From assembly GCF_018614055.1 (NCBI RefSeq), contig NZ_JAGGPB010000023.1, positions 62,001 through 126,000 on the forward strand: DNA of 64,000 nucleotides. The letters run 5' to 3'. This DNA is from Streptomyces sp. ISL-98. Lineage in GTDB: Bacteria; Actinomycetota; Actinomycetes; Streptomycetales; Streptomycetaceae. The position numbers and the translations under genes were made by a program. The notes beneath the pieces are model-generated. The model worked only from the letters and a program-made list of their open reading frames with translations, was not told where the DNA came from and made no database searches. Each line of letters opens with the position of its first letter. The stretch's first letter is position 1. Below are positions 43,267 to 53,015 of this stretch, piece after piece.

Positions 43267-43364
43267 GACCCACCTCGTCCGTATCGCATGTTGTCAGTTG
43301 CAACATGATGCTCTCGTTTGACCGTTGCGTTAAGGCAACGGACCGATCCCGATCACCGCATACG

Positions 43365-43407
43365 AGAAGCGGCCGGCCCTGCCCCCGAGGCAGGTCCGGC
43401 CGCTTCT
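43365..43407. terminator. Strong hairpin terminator
   Basis: AGAAGCGGCCGG pairs with CCGGCCGCTTCT, with a nested CCTGCC/GGCAGG. It lies 28 bases past the 3' end of the leftward Fe-S oxidoreductase gene and should end that transcript before the FG-GAP lipoprotein gene. Confidence 0.8.
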
Positions 43408-43434
43408 TCGTTCACGTACGTCTACGCACGTCGG

Positions 43435-45702
43435 CTACTTCACCGGCTCCGGCTCCGGCGCGTCCTCGGTCTCCGCCTCACCGGCAGGCTCCGCAGGCGT
43501 ACGCACCGAGTCGAGCAGCAGCTGCGCCACGTCCACGACCTGGAGCGATTCCTTCGCCTGGCCGTCGTTCTTCTTGCCGTTCACGGAGTCCGTGAGCATC
43601 ACGAGGCAGAAGGGGCAGGCGGTGGAGACGATGTCCGGGTTGAGCGACAGGGCCTCGTCGACGCGCTCGGTGTTGATGCGCTTGCCGATCCGCTCCTCCA
43701 TCCACATCCGCGCACCACCGGCGCCACAGCAGAAGCCGCGCTCCTTGTGACGGTGCATCTCCTGCTGGCGCAGGCCCGGGACGGCGGACATGATCTCGCG
43801 CGGCGGCGTGTAGACCTTGTTGTGACGGCCCAGGTAGCAGGGGTCGTGGTACGTGATCAGACCCTCGACCGGCGTCACCGGGATCAGCTTGCCCTCGTCG
43901 ATGAGGTGCTGGAGCAGCTGCGTGTGGTGGATGACCTCGAACTCGCCGCCCAGCTGCGGGTATTCGTTCGCGATCGTGTTGAAGCAGTGCGGGCAGGTCG
44001 CGACGATCTTCTTCGACGACTTCGGCTTCTTCGTCGACTCGTCTTCGTCGTCCTCGCCGAACGCCATGTTCAGCATCGCCACGTTCTCCTGGCCGAGCTG
44101 CTGGAACAGCGGCTCGTTGCCCAGGCGGCGGGCCGAGTCACCCGTGCACTTCTCGTCGCCGCCCATGATCGCGAACTTGACGCCCGCCATGTGCAGCAAC
44201 TCCGCGAAGGCCTTGGTGGTCTTCTTCGCCCGGTCTTCGAGCGCACCCGCGCAGCCGACCCAGTAGAGGTACTCGACCTCGGTCAGGTCGTCGATGGTCT
44301 TGCCGACGATCGGGACCTCGAAGTCGACCTCCTTGGTCCACTCCACCCGCTGCTTCTTGGCGAGACCCCAGGGGTTGCCCTTCTTCTCCAGGTTCTTGAG
44401 CATCGTCCCGGCCTCGGACGGGAACGCGCTCTCGATCATCACCTGGTAGCGGCGCATGTCGACGATGTGGTCGATGTGCTCGATGTCGACCGGGCACTGC
44501 TCGACGCACGCACCGCAGGTGGTGCACGACCACAGCACGTCCGGGTCGATGACGCCGTTCTCTTCGAGCGTCCCGATCAGCGGGCGCTCGGCCTCGGCGA
44601 GTGCCGAAGCGGGGACGTCCTTGAGCTGCTCCTCGGTGGCCTTCTCGTTGCCCTCCATGTCCTTGCCGCCGCCCGCGAGCAGGTACGGCGCCTTGGCGTG
44701 CGCGTGGTCGCGCAGGGACATGATCAGGAGCTTCGGGGAGAGGGGCTTGCCGGTGTTCCAGGCGGGGCACTGCGACTGGCAGCGGCCGCACTCCGTACAC
44801 GTGGAGAAGTCGAGGATGCCCTTCCAGGAGAACTGCTCGACCTGCGAGACACCGAAGACGTCGTCCTCGCCCGGGTCCTCGAAGTTGATCTCCTTGCCGC
44901 CGCTGGTCATCGGCTGGAGCGCACCGAGCGCGACTCCGCCGTCCGACTCGCGCTTGAACCAGATGTTCGGGAAGCCGAGGAAGCGGTGCCAGGCCACACC
45001 CATGTTGGTGTTGAGCGAGACCGTGATCATCCAGGTGAAGGACGTGACGATCTTGAGCGCCGCGAAGAAGTACGTGAGGTACTGGAGCGTGCTCAGGCTC
45101 AGCCCGTCGAGGGCGGCGATCAGCGGGTACGAGGCGAGGAAGCCGGGCTCCCAGCTGTCGACGCCGTGCAGGGCGCCCTCCAGAGCGCGCAGCGTCATGA
45201 TGCAGATGCCGACGATGAGGATGACGGCCTCGACGAAGTACGCCTGGCCCGTCTTGGAGCCCGTGAAGCGGGATTTACGGTCGGCCTTGCCGGGCCTGCT
45301 CAGCTGCCGGATGACGATCAGGGTCAGGATGCCGAGGACCGTCATCAGGCCGAGGAACTCGGTGAAGATCTCGTACGGCAGCCAGTCGCCGATGATCGGG
45401 ATCAGCCAGTCGGCCTGGAAGAGCTGGCCGAAGGCGTTGACGATCGTGAGCAGCAGCGAGAAGAACCCCACCGCCACGAACCAGTGGGCCACGCCGACGA
45501 TGCCCCAGCGGTTCATGCGGGTGTGGCCGAGGAACTCCTTGACCAGGGTCACGGTGCGTTGCGTGGGGTCGCCGGTCCGGGAGCCCGCGGGTACGGGCTG
45601 GCCGAGGCGCACGAAGGCGTAGATCTGCGCGATGGCGCGGCCGAACAGCGCGACGGCCACCACCGTGATGACCAGCGACACGATGATCGCGGCGAGTTGC
45701 AT
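43435..45702 (-). CDS. Membrane (Fe-S)-binding oxidoreductase, HdrD/GlpC-like with CCG domains
   Basis: 755 aa. Residues 1-260 contain NarI-like transmembrane helices with His residues suited to haem. Two 4Fe-4S clusters follow: CTECGRCQSQCP and CTTCGACVEQCP. The C-terminal half has cysteine-rich CCG-type motifs (CPHCFNTIANEYPQLGG and CCGAGGARMW). The layout fits an electron-transfer protein passing electrons between quinone and a cytosolic acceptor, widespread in actinobacteria; partner unknown. ATG has GAGGAG upstream. Confidence 0.9.
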   Translation of the reverse strand: MQLAAIIVSLVITVVAVALFGRAIAQIYAFVRLGQPVPAGSRTGDPTQRTVTLVKEFLGHTRMNRWGIVGVAHWFVAVGFFSLLLTIVNAFGQLFQADWLIPIIGDWLPYEIFTEFLGLMTVLGILTLIVIRQLSRPGKADRKSRFTGSKTGQAYFVEAVILIVGICIMTLRALEGALHGVDSWEPGFLASYPLIAALDGLSLSTLQYLTYFFAALKIVTSFTWMITVSLNTNMGVAWHRFLGFPNIWFKRESDGGVALGALQPMTSGGKEINFEDPGEDDVFGVSQVEQFSWKGILDFSTCTECGRCQSQCPAWNTGKPLSPKLLIMSLRDHAHAKAPYLLAGGGKDMEGNEKATEEQLKDVPASALAEAERPLIGTLEENGVIDPDVLWSCTTCGACVEQCPVDIEHIDHIVDMRRYQVMIESAFPSEAGTMLKNLEKKGNPWGLAKKQRVEWTKEVDFEVPIVGKTIDDLTEVEYLYWVGCAGALEDRAKKTTKAFAELLHMAGVKFAIMGGDEKCTGDSARRLGNEPLFQQLGQENVAMLNMAFGEDDEDESTKKPKSSKKIVATCPHCFNTIANEYPQLGGEFEVIHHTQLLQHLIDEGKLIPVTPVEGLITYHDPCYLGRHNKVYTPPREIMSAVPGLRQQEMHRHKERGFCCGAGGARMWMEERIGKRINTERVDEALSLNPDIVSTACPFCLVMLTDSVNGKKNDGQAKESLQVVDVAQLLLDSVRTPAEPAGEAETEDAPEPEPVK

Positions 45703-45842
45703 TTGGGGGCTCCTCGGGCCTGCGAGGGTGGGAATCCAGTGGGCTTACTAAGCGGTAACTTATGTAGTTCGTGCTGAGCGTACCCACTTATGCGGCCGCA
45801 CTGTAGCCGCGCCTGCGGTGATCTGCGTCGCTGAGGCGACCC

Positions 45843-46334
45843 TCAGCCCCGGGCGGCGAAGACCGCGGGCACGGTGCGGACCAGAATCAGCAGGTCGAGG
45901 CCGAGCCAGTGCTGGTCGACGTAGTGCAGATCCAGGACGCCCATCTCCTCCCACGGTAGGTCGGAGCGCCTCCCAATCTGCCACAGACCGGTCAGACCGG
46001 GCCGTACGAGCTGCCGCGCCGCCGTGGACTCCGGATGGCCCGGCGGCAGCGCGCAGGGGCCCACCAGGGACATCTCGCCGCGCAGTACGTGGATCAGCCG
46101 CGGGAGTACGTCCAGACGCCACCGCCGCAGCAGCCGGCCGGTCGTCGTCCCTGGCGCGGTGCGGAGCGTCAGCATCTGGAAGGGGCGTCCCGCGAGGCCC
46201 GCCCTGGTCGTCCGTGCGAGAACCGGGCCCGGCGAGGTTACGGCGACGGCCGTTGCGGCCAGGAGCATCAGGGGGGCGGCGATCAGCAGCAGGATCGGGC
46301 CGGCCGTCAGGTCGAGGATCCGCTTGGCGAACAT
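45843..46334 (-). CDS. Small bacterial sugar transferase
   Basis: 163 aa. One N-terminal helix (LDLTAGPILLLIAAPLMLL) then the catalytic domain of undecaprenyl-phosphate sugar-phosphate transferases: SPGPVLARTTRAG, LPRLIHVLRGEMSLVGP, and RPGLTGLWQIGRRSDLPW. It is shorter than the usual 200 or more residues and lacks the extra membrane domain. Possibly starts a glycan or exopolysaccharide. Lies between the Fe-S gene and the dnaK promoter. Confidence 0.85.
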   Translation of the reverse strand: MFAKRILDLTAGPILLLIAAPLMLLAATAVAVTSPGPVLARTTRAGLAGRPFQMLTLRTAPGTTTGRLLRRWRLDVLPRLIHVLRGEMSLVGPCALPPGHPESTAARQLVRPGLTGLWQIGRRSDLPWEEMGVLDLHYVDQHWLGLDLLILVRTVPAVFAARG

Positions 46335-46458
46335 GTGGCGTACCTTTTCATGGCATTCGTCATGAAACCCGCTCTGTTGATCAGCGGCGTGCCGCCCCTG
46401 TGGCGCCCCCTCCGGCTACCGCTGCACAGCTGTCGCTGCACATAAGGGCCGCACAAGA

Positions 46459-46531
46459 GTTGAGCCCCCTCGACTCAGGTCTGTTGACGACTTCGGATCC
46501 GTCGTGCATCCTTGAGTCTGTTCCACTCAAG
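46459..46531 (+). promoter_or_regulatory. dnaK operon promoter with two HspR (HAIR) sites
   Basis: A perfect HAIR (CTTGAGT-N7-ACTCAAG) lies at 46511-46531, and a degenerate one (TTGAGC-N7-ACTCAG) at about 46460-46478. A promoter candidate TTGACG (46484) - 17 bases - CATCCT (46507) lies between, so HspR bound to either site would block it. AGCTGGAGGA is the dnaK ribosome site. Confidence 0.88.
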
Positions 46532-46549
46532 TCAGCTGGAGGAATTGAA

Positions 46550-48403
46550 ATGGCACGTGCGGTCGGCATCGACCTGGGCACTACTAACTCCGTCGTCAGC
46601 GTTCTGGAGGGCGGCGAGCCCACCGTCATCACCAACGCCGAAGGCGCCAGGACCACGCCGTCCGTCGTCGCCTTCGCGAAGAACGGTGAGGTGCTGGTCG
46701 GCGAGGTTGCCAAGCGTCAGGCGGTCACCAACGTCGACAGGACCATCCGGTCGGTCAAGCGCCACATGGGCACCGACTGGAGCATCGAGCTCGACGGGAA
46801 GAACTTCAACCCGCAGCAGATGAGCGCCTTCATCCTGCAGAAGCTCAAGCGCGACGCTGAGGCCTACCTGGGCGAGAAGGTGGCCGACGCGGTCATCACC
46901 GTCCCGGCGTACTTCAACGACTCCGAGCGCCAGGCGACGAAGGAGGCCGGCGAGATCGCGGGCCTCAACGTCCTGCGCATCGTCAACGAGCCGACCGCCG
47001 CCGCGCTGGCGTACGGCCTCGACAAGGACGACCAGACCATCCTCGTCTTCGACCTCGGTGGCGGCACGTTCGACGTCTCGCTGCTGGAGATCGGCGACGG
47101 CGTCGTCGAGGTGAAGGCCACCAACGGTGACAACCACCTCGGTGGTGACGACTGGGACCAGCGCGTCGTCGACTACCTCGTGAAGCAGTTCCACTCCGGT
47201 CACGGCGTGGACCTCTCCAAGGACAAGATGGCGCTCCAGCGCCTGCGCGAGGCGGCCGAGAAGGCCAAGATCGAGCTGTCCTCCTCCACCGAGACCTCGA
47301 TCAACCTGCCGTACATCACGGCGTCGGCCGAGGGCCCGCTGCACCTGGACGAGAAGCTCACGCGCTCGCAGTTCCAGCAGCTGACCGCGGACCTGCTGGA
47401 GCGGTGCAAGACGCCGTTCCACAACGTCATCAAGGACGCGGGCATCCAGCTCTCCGAGATCGACCACGTCGTTCTCGTCGGTGGCTCGACCCGTATGCCG
47501 GCCGTCGCCGAGCTCGTCAAGGAGCTCACGGGCGGTCAGGACGCCAACAAGGGTGTGAACCCGGACGAGGTCGTCGCCATCGGCGCCTCGCTGCAGGCCG
47601 GTGTCCTCAAGGGCGAGGTCAAGGACGTTCTGCTCCTCGACGTCACGCCGCTGTCGCTTGGTATCGAGACCAAGGGCGGCATCATGACGAAGCTCATCGA
47701 GCGCAACACGACGATCCCGACCAAGCGCTCCGAGATCTTCACGACGGCCGAGGACAACCAGCCGTCCGTCCAGATCCAGGTCTACCAGGGCGAGCGCGAG
47801 ATCGCGGCGTACAACAAGAAGCTCGGCATGTTCGAGCTGACCGGTCTGCCGCCGGCCCCGCGTGGTGTCCCGCAGATCGAGGTCGCCTTCGACATCGACG
47901 CCAACGGCATCATGCACGTCGCTGCCAAGGACCTCGGCACCGGCAAGGAGCAGAAGATGACCGTCACCGGTGGCTCCTCGCTGCCGAAGGACGAGGTCAA
48001 CCGGATGCGCGAAGAGGCCGAGAAGTACGCGGACGAGGACCACAAGCGCCGCGAGGCCGCCGAGACCCGCAACCAGGCCGAGCAGCTCGTCTACCAGACG
48101 GAGAAGTTCCTCAAGGACAACGAGGACAAGGTTCCGGGTGACGTGAAGACCGAGGTCGAGACGTCCATCACCGAGCTGAAGGAAAAGCTCAAGGGTGAGG
48201 ACACGGCCGAGATCCGCACGGCGACGGAGAAGGTCGCGGCCGTCTCGCAGAAGCTGGGCCAGGCCATGTACGCGGACGCCCAGGCCTCGCAGGCCGCGGG
48301 CGACGCCGGCGCCGGCGAGCAGGCCAAGGCGGAGGACGATGTCGTCGACGCCGAGATCGTCGACGACGAGAAGGACGCCGGACGTCAGGGAGGCGCCGCA
48401 TGA
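46550..48403 (+). CDS. dnaK: Hsp70 chaperone DnaK
   Basis: 617 aa, normal length. GIDLGTTNSVVS phosphate loop, IVNEPTAAALAYG, DLGGGTFDVSLLEI and VLVGGSTRMPAV in the ATPase domain, linker VLLLDVTPLSLGIET, substrate-binding domain, and an acidic C-terminal tail (DVVDAEIVDDEKD). Refolds proteins with DnaJ and GrpE, and serves as co-repressor with HspR in streptomycetes. First gene of the heat-shock operon; its last bases overlap grpE by ATGA. Confidence 0.98.
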   Translation: MARAVGIDLGTTNSVVSVLEGGEPTVITNAEGARTTPSVVAFAKNGEVLVGEVAKRQAVTNVDRTIRSVKRHMGTDWSIELDGKNFNPQQMSAFILQKLKRDAEAYLGEKVADAVITVPAYFNDSERQATKEAGEIAGLNVLRIVNEPTAAALAYGLDKDDQTILVFDLGGGTFDVSLLEIGDGVVEVKATNGDNHLGGDDWDQRVVDYLVKQFHSGHGVDLSKDKMALQRLREAAEKAKIELSSSTETSINLPYITASAEGPLHLDEKLTRSQFQQLTADLLERCKTPFHNVIKDAGIQLSEIDHVVLVGGSTRMPAVAELVKELTGGQDANKGVNPDEVVAIGASLQAGVLKGEVKDVLLLDVTPLSLGIETKGGIMTKLIERNTTIPTKRSEIFTTAEDNQPSVQIQVYQGEREIAAYNKKLGMFELTGLPPAPRGVPQIEVAFDIDANGIMHVAAKDLGTGKEQKMTVTGGSSLPKDEVNRMREEAEKYADEDHKRREAAETRNQAEQLVYQTEKFLKDNEDKVPGDVKTEVETSITELKEKLKGEDTAEIRTATEKVAAVSQKLGQAMYADAQASQAAGDAGAGEQAKAEDDVVDAEIVDDEKDAGRQGGAA

Positions 48404-49086
48404 CGGAGGAGACTCCGGGCTTCGAGGAGAAGCCCGACGTCCCTTCAGGCGCCAGCACAGAAGACGCCGAGCCGCAGGCTGCCACGCCTGACCAGGCAGG
48501 GGCCGACTCCCTCAAGGAGTCGGGCCCGGCGGCCGCCGGCGGGGACGTGGACGTAAAGGAAGCGGCTCTGACCGCGCAGCTGGATCAGGTCCGTATGGCG
48601 CTCAATGAGCGCACCACGGATCTCCAGAGGCTGCAGGCGGAGTACCAGAACTACCGCCGCCGCGTGGAGCGGGACCGGGTCACGGTCAAGGAGATCGCCG
48701 TCGCGAACCTCCTGACCGAGCTCCTCCCGACCCTCGACGACATCGGCCGGGCGCGTGAACACGGCGAGCTGCTCGGCGGGTTCAAGTCGGTGGCCGAGTC
48801 GCTGGAGACGGTCGCCGCCAAGATGGGTCTGCAGCAGTTCGGCAAGGAGGGCGAGCCCTTCGACCCGACGATCCACGAAGCCCTGATGCACTCGTACGCA
48901 CCGGACGTCGAAGAGACCACGTGCGTGGCGATCCTGCAGCCGGGCTACCGGATCGGCGAGCGGACCATCCGGCCCGCCCGCGTCGCGGTCGCCGAGCCCC
49001 AGCCCGGTGCCACGCCGCCCGCCAAGGCGGACGAGGCGTCGGCCCCGGCATCGGACGAGGAGAGCGGTGGCCCGGACGAGGGCTGA
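48400..49086 (+). CDS. grpE: GrpE nucleotide exchange factor
   Basis: 228 aa. Acidic disordered first 50 residues, long coiled helix (LDQVRMALNERTTDLQRLQAEYQNYRRR), the family core VANLLTELLPTLDDIGRA, and a β-domain ending GYRIGERTIRPARVAVAEP. Releases ADP from DnaK. A Pro/Ala/Glu-rich tail follows. Translationally coupled to dnaK. Confidence 0.97.
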   Translation: MTEETPGFEEKPDVPSGASTEDAEPQAATPDQAGADSLKESGPAAAGGDVDVKEAALTAQLDQVRMALNERTTDLQRLQAEYQNYRRRVERDRVTVKEIAVANLLTELLPTLDDIGRAREHGELLGGFKSVAESLETVAAKMGLQQFGKEGEPFDPTIHEALMHSYAPDVEETTCVAILQPGYRIGERTIRPARVAVAEPQPGATPPAKADEASAPASDEESGGPDEG

Positions 49087-49140
49087 CGTCGGCGGAAAAC
49101 GCAGTAACGAGAGCGGGAACGGGAAGGAGGGACGTCGGGG

Positions 49141-50346
49141 ATGAGCACCAAGGACTTCGTCGAGAAGGACTACTACAAGGTTCTCGGCGTCCCGAAGGAC
49201 GCCACCGAGGCCGAGATCAAGAAGGCGTACCGGAAGCTCGCACGCGAGTTCCACCCGGACGCCAACAAGGGTGACGCCAGGGCCGAAGAGCGCTTCAAGG
49301 AGATCTCCGAGGCGAACGACGTCCTCGGCGACACCAAGCGGCGCAAGGAGTACGACGAAGCGCGTGCTCTCTTCGGCAACGGCGCCCTCTTTGACAGGCA
49401 GGGTCGGCCCGGTCCCGGTGCGGGCGGCGGCTCCTTCAACTTCGACCTGGGCGACCTCTTCGGAGGCGCCCAGGGCGGGGGAGCCCAGACCGGCGCCGGT
49501 GGCTTCGGCGGTGGCCTCGGGGACGTGTTCGGGGGCCTCTTCAACCGGGGCGGCGGCCCGGGCACACGTACGGGAACACAGCCGCGCCGTGGCCAGGACA
49601 TCGAGTCCGAGGTGACGCTCAGCTTCACCGAGGCGGTCGACGGGGCCACGGTCCCGCTGCGCATGTCCAGCCAGGCACCCTGCAAGGCCTGTTCGGGTAC
49701 GGGCGACAAGAACGGCACACCTCGCGTGTGCCCGACCTGCGTCGGTACGGGGCAGGTGTCGCGCGGCGGCGGTGGCGGCTTCTCGCTCACCGACCCGTGC
49801 GTCGACTGCCGGGGCCGCGGGCTGATCGCCCAGGACCCCTGCGACGTGTGCAAGGGCAGCGGCCGGGCCAAGTCGTCGCGCACCATGCAGGTCCGTATCC
49901 CGCCGGGCGTCTCCGACAGCCAGCGGATCCGGCTGCGCGGCAAGGGATCTCCCGGCGAACGGGGCGGCCCTGCGGGCGACCTGTACGTCGTGGTCCACGT
50001 GGACGCCCATCCGGTCTTCGGCCGCAAGGGCGACAACCTCACCGTCACTGTGCCCGTCACCTTCGTGGAGGCGGCACTCGGCGGCGAGGTGAAGGTGCCC
50101 ACCCTCGGCGGGCCCCCCGTCACCCTCAAACTGCCGGCCGGTACGCCCAACGGCCGGACGATGCGCGCCCGCGGCAAGGGCGCGGTCCGCAAGGACGGCA
50201 CCCGCGGCGACCTTCTGGTCACCGTGGAGGTCGAGGTGCCCAAGGGCCTTGACGCCAAGGCCCGTGAGGCGCTGGAGTCCTACCGTGACGCGACCGCGGG
50301 GGAGGACCCGCGAGCGGAGCTGTTCCAGGCCGCGAAGGGAGCATGA
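49141..50346 (+). CDS. dnaJ: DnaJ co-chaperone
   Basis: 401 aa, type I DnaJ. J domain with HPD in REFHPDANKG, Gly/Phe-rich linker (90-150), four zinc knuckles CKACSGTG, CPTCVGTG, CVDCRGRG, CDVCKGSG, and the C-terminal client-binding domain. Stimulates DnaK ATPase. GGAAGGAGG lies 13 bases or so upstream of the ATG. One base separates its stop from the hspR start. Confidence 0.97.
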   Translation: MSTKDFVEKDYYKVLGVPKDATEAEIKKAYRKLAREFHPDANKGDARAEERFKEISEANDVLGDTKRRKEYDEARALFGNGALFDRQGRPGPGAGGGSFNFDLGDLFGGAQGGGAQTGAGGFGGGLGDVFGGLFNRGGGPGTRTGTQPRRGQDIESEVTLSFTEAVDGATVPLRMSSQAPCKACSGTGDKNGTPRVCPTCVGTGQVSRGGGGGFSLTDPCVDCRGRGLIAQDPCDVCKGSGRAKSSRTMQVRIPPGVSDSQRIRLRGKGSPGERGGPAGDLYVVVHVDAHPVFGRKGDNLTVTVPVTFVEAALGGEVKVPTLGGPPVTLKLPAGTPNGRTMRARGKGAVRKDGTRGDLLVTVEVEVPKGLDAKAREALESYRDATAGEDPRAELFQAAKGA

Positions 50347-50347
50347 G

Positions 50348-50794
50348 ATGGACCCGCGCATGCGACGTAATCCATACCAGCTGACCGACGAGACACCGGT
50401 GTACGTCATCTCGGTCGCGGCACAGCTCTCCGGCCTGCACCCGCAGACCCTGCGGCAGTACGACCGCCTCGGCCTGGTCTCCCCCGACCGCACGGCCGGG
50501 CGCGGGCGCCGCTACTCGGCCCGCGACATCGAACTGCTCCGACAGGTGCAGCAGTTGTCGCAGGACGAGGGCATCAACCTGGCCGGCATCAAGCGCATCA
50601 TCGAACTGGAGAACCAGGTCGCGGCGCTGCAGTCACGGGTCGCGGAACTCTCCACGGCGGTGGAGGGTGCGGCGGTCGCGCTCCAGCAGCGCGAGGCGCA
50701 GGTGCACGCGTCGTACCGGCGGGACCTTGTCCGGTACGAGGACGTGCAGCAGGCGAGCGCGCTGGTGGTGTGGCGGCCCAAGCGCGACGGCTGA
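50348..50794 (+). CDS. hspR: HspR, MerR-type heat-shock repressor
   Basis: 148 aa. MerR helix-turn-helix (VYVISVAAQLSGLHPQTLRQYDRLGLVSP, then RRYSARDIELL) and coiled-coil dimerisation helix (IIELENQVAALQSRVAELS). Represses the dnaK operon and clpB by binding HAIR sites; both operators are present in this window (46511 and 55285). Last gene of the operon, closing an autoregulatory loop. Confidence 0.97.
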   Translation: MDPRMRRNPYQLTDETPVYVISVAAQLSGLHPQTLRQYDRLGLVSPDRTAGRGRRYSARDIELLRQVQQLSQDEGINLAGIKRIIELENQVAALQSRVAELSTAVEGAAVALQQREAQVHASYRRDLVRYEDVQQASALVVWRPKRDG

Positions 50795-50813
50795 GGGGTC
50801 GTAAGGACATACG

Positions 50814-50847
50814 AAGGGGCCGGGAGGTGTGAACCTCCCGGCCCCTT
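50814..50847. terminator. Bidirectional terminator after hspR
   Basis: Perfect 15-base arms (AAGGGGCCGGGAGGT and complement) around GTGA. Sits between the ends of hspR and the convergent FN3 gene and has short T tracts on both strands. Confidence 0.88.
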
Positions 50848-50878
50848 CGCCGTTTTCGCCGTTTGCCAGGGCCTGCGG

Positions 50879-52903
50879 TCAGGCCGCGGGCCGCAGTGAG
50901 GCCCAGTCCGTGGCGGGAACGGACTCCGTGCCGTCGGCGTGGACGGCCGTCACGCGGTAGAAGTACGTGCTGCCCGCCGGTGCGGCCGTGTCCGTGAAGG
51001 CGCGGGCGTCGGCCGGCAGCGGTGAGCCGGTGAGCTCGGTGTACGTACCGGATGCGCGGTCCCAGCGGTGGACCCGGAAGCCGGTGATGTCGCCGCACCC
51101 GGTGGTGCACGTCCAGGAGAGCGCCGCTCCCGGGCCCGGGTCGGCCGCGGTGGCGGTCAGGTCGAGCGGGGAGCCGTCCGGGGTCTCGACGGTGAGGGCC
51201 AGGTCGGTCTCGGTCGCCGTGACATGGCCGCCCGGGACGGTGTGGTGGTCGAGCTTGTTGCCGTACTTGTCGACCGCGACGACGAAGAAGGCCCAGGTGT
51301 CGCCGTCCGGGCGGCCCTGGTACAGGAACTCCGAGGTGTCCGGACCGAGGTACTCGGTGTTGGCCACCATGATCACGGTGTCCTCCCCGTCCTCGATCAG
51401 CTCACCGCGGTAGAGCTCGTAGCGCAGCAGGTCGGGCTCGGGGCTGTCGTTCCAGTCCACCTTGATGCCGTACTCGGTGGCGGTCGCGGTGAGTCCGGTG
51501 ACGGCGGCGGGCGGGATCGAGTCGCCGGGGCGGGTGTATGTCACCTCGTTGGAGGGCGCCGACTGCACGCCGTCCATGTTCACCTGCGTGACGACGTAGT
51601 GGTACGTCACGCCGCGCTGCAGGTTGCCGTACTCGGTGCAGCTGGTCGCCGAGTAGTTCCCGCTGCAGGAGGTGATGGGCGTGCCCGAGGTGGAGACGGG
51701 CGAGGTGGTGGAGCGGTACACCCGGATGCCCGTGCCGCTGCCGGCGGGCCTGGTCCAGGCGAGCTTCACGCTGTAGTCGCCCACGGGCGTGGCGGTCAGC
51801 CCGGTCGGCGCACCCGGCACTCGGTGGTCGCCGCGCGTGATGCCCACGGTCGACATGGCGGACACGTTGCCGTATCCGTCGTGGGCCCTCACCTCGTACA
51901 CGTAACGGGTGTTGTCCTTGGCCGTGGTGTCGGTCATCGAAGCCGTGGTGGGCGTGCCGATGGCCACCAGGCCGAGGTTGTCCCCCTCGTGCCGCGCCAC
52001 GCTGTACCGCACGGCGCCGGCGGACGGCGTCCAGCTGAGCGCGATGCCTTTCGCGGTGTCGGTGGCCTTGAGGCCGGCCGGCGCGACGGGGTCGGGCAGG
52101 TCGGTGGTGATGACGTACTTGGCGCCGCCCAGCGGCGACTCGTTGCCTGCCTTGTCGACGGCCGAGACGGCGTAGCTGTACAGCTGCCCGTTCGCCAGCG
52201 GCACGTCGGTGAAGGACGTGCCGGTCAGCAGGGTGCTGCCGCTGACGGTCTTCCAGTTGCCCTGGCTGTCCGTGGCGCGCTTGACGCGGTAACCGGCGAG
52301 GTCCATCTCCTTGTTGCGCGCCCAGGTGACGGTCGGCCGGTAGGTGGAGGTCGAGTACGTGGTCGCCCCTCCGGTCGGGGTGAGGGGCTTGACGGTGTCG
52401 ACGCTCGCCGAGGTCCTGGGTGCGTACGCGAACTTGACGTTGGCGTAGCCGGTCCAGGCGACGAAGTCGACGCGCAGGGTGTGGCGGCCCTTGGGGATGG
52501 TGAGGTTGACGGTCTTGGTCTGGGTGGTGGAGACGTTCTTCCAGACGTCGACCTTGCGGACTCCGTCGACGTACACGCGTATGCCGTCGCGGACTTCGGT
52601 GCTGAAGGCGAAGGGGCCGCCGGAGCCGAAGTCGCGGGTGGTGGACCAGCGGACGGTGAAGTTGTCGTTGGGGAGGGTGACTCCGGCGGGGTCGCCGGTG
52701 CCGTAGTTCTCGTTGATCGACGTGTCGCAGGCGGTGAGCTTCGGCGTACCGGAGAAGGACGCGTTGGCGTAGTACGTCGCCTTCCACACGCCGTCGGCGC
52801 AAGTGACCGCGGCCTGCGCGGCGGTGGTGGGCAGGGCGACGCCGGCGACGGCTGTGCCGAGTACGGCGGCGGTCGCGAAGGCAGCGCGGAGACGCTGAGG
52901 CAT
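50879..52903 (-). CDS. Secreted PA14/fibronectin type III protein
   Basis: 674 aa. Signal peptide (LRAAFATAAVLGTAVAGVALP, AQAA). Residues 30-150 form a PA14-like domain (WKATYYANASFSGTP, FTVRWSTTRDFGSGGPFAFSTEV, RVYVDGVRKVDVWKN), often carbohydrate-binding. Then five FN3 domains (repeats of PTVTWARN, ALSWTPSAGAVRYSV, VKLAWTRPAGSG, IKVDWNDSPEPD, ALSWTCTTGCGD). No catalytic domain is seen, so it is probably a binding or scaffold protein. Confidence 0.85.
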   Translation of the reverse strand: MPQRLRAAFATAAVLGTAVAGVALPTTAAQAAVTCADGVWKATYYANASFSGTPKLTACDTSINENYGTGDPAGVTLPNDNFTVRWSTTRDFGSGGPFAFSTEVRDGIRVYVDGVRKVDVWKNVSTTQTKTVNLTIPKGRHTLRVDFVAWTGYANVKFAYAPRTSASVDTVKPLTPTGGATTYSTSTYRPTVTWARNKEMDLAGYRVKRATDSQGNWKTVSGSTLLTGTSFTDVPLANGQLYSYAVSAVDKAGNESPLGGAKYVITTDLPDPVAPAGLKATDTAKGIALSWTPSAGAVRYSVARHEGDNLGLVAIGTPTTASMTDTTAKDNTRYVYEVRAHDGYGNVSAMSTVGITRGDHRVPGAPTGLTATPVGDYSVKLAWTRPAGSGTGIRVYRSTTSPVSTSGTPITSCSGNYSATSCTEYGNLQRGVTYHYVVTQVNMDGVQSAPSNEVTYTRPGDSIPPAAVTGLTATATEYGIKVDWNDSPEPDLLRYELYRGELIEDGEDTVIMVANTEYLGPDTSEFLYQGRPDGDTWAFFVVAVDKYGNKLDHHTVPGGHVTATETDLALTVETPDGSPLDLTATAADPGPGAALSWTCTTGCGDITGFRVHRWDRASGTYTELTGSPLPADARAFTDTAAPAGSTYFYRVTAVHADGTESVPATDWASLRPAA

Positions 52904-53015
52904 GGAGTTGGGGATCGCTCTCGGTCCGGTCTGAAGGCACCAGGAGTGTGGGGGGAGCGCCGGGCGTGATCATGCCACGGGCCCGGCGCCCGGGCAACGG
53001 AGGTCTGTGGTGCAG

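Noticed and set aside
38682..43308. Long plus-strand open frames opposite the FG-GAP genes (38682-40430 and 41047-43308)
   Set aside because: They are antisense to genes with clear signal peptides and repeated calcium loops; the plus-strand translations are low-complexity Gly/Ala/Arg/Val with no domain.
43318..45777. Plus-strand frame opposite the Fe-S oxidoreductase
   Set aside because: The minus strand has Cys motifs CTECGRCQSQCP and CCGAGGARMW, which settle the coding strand.
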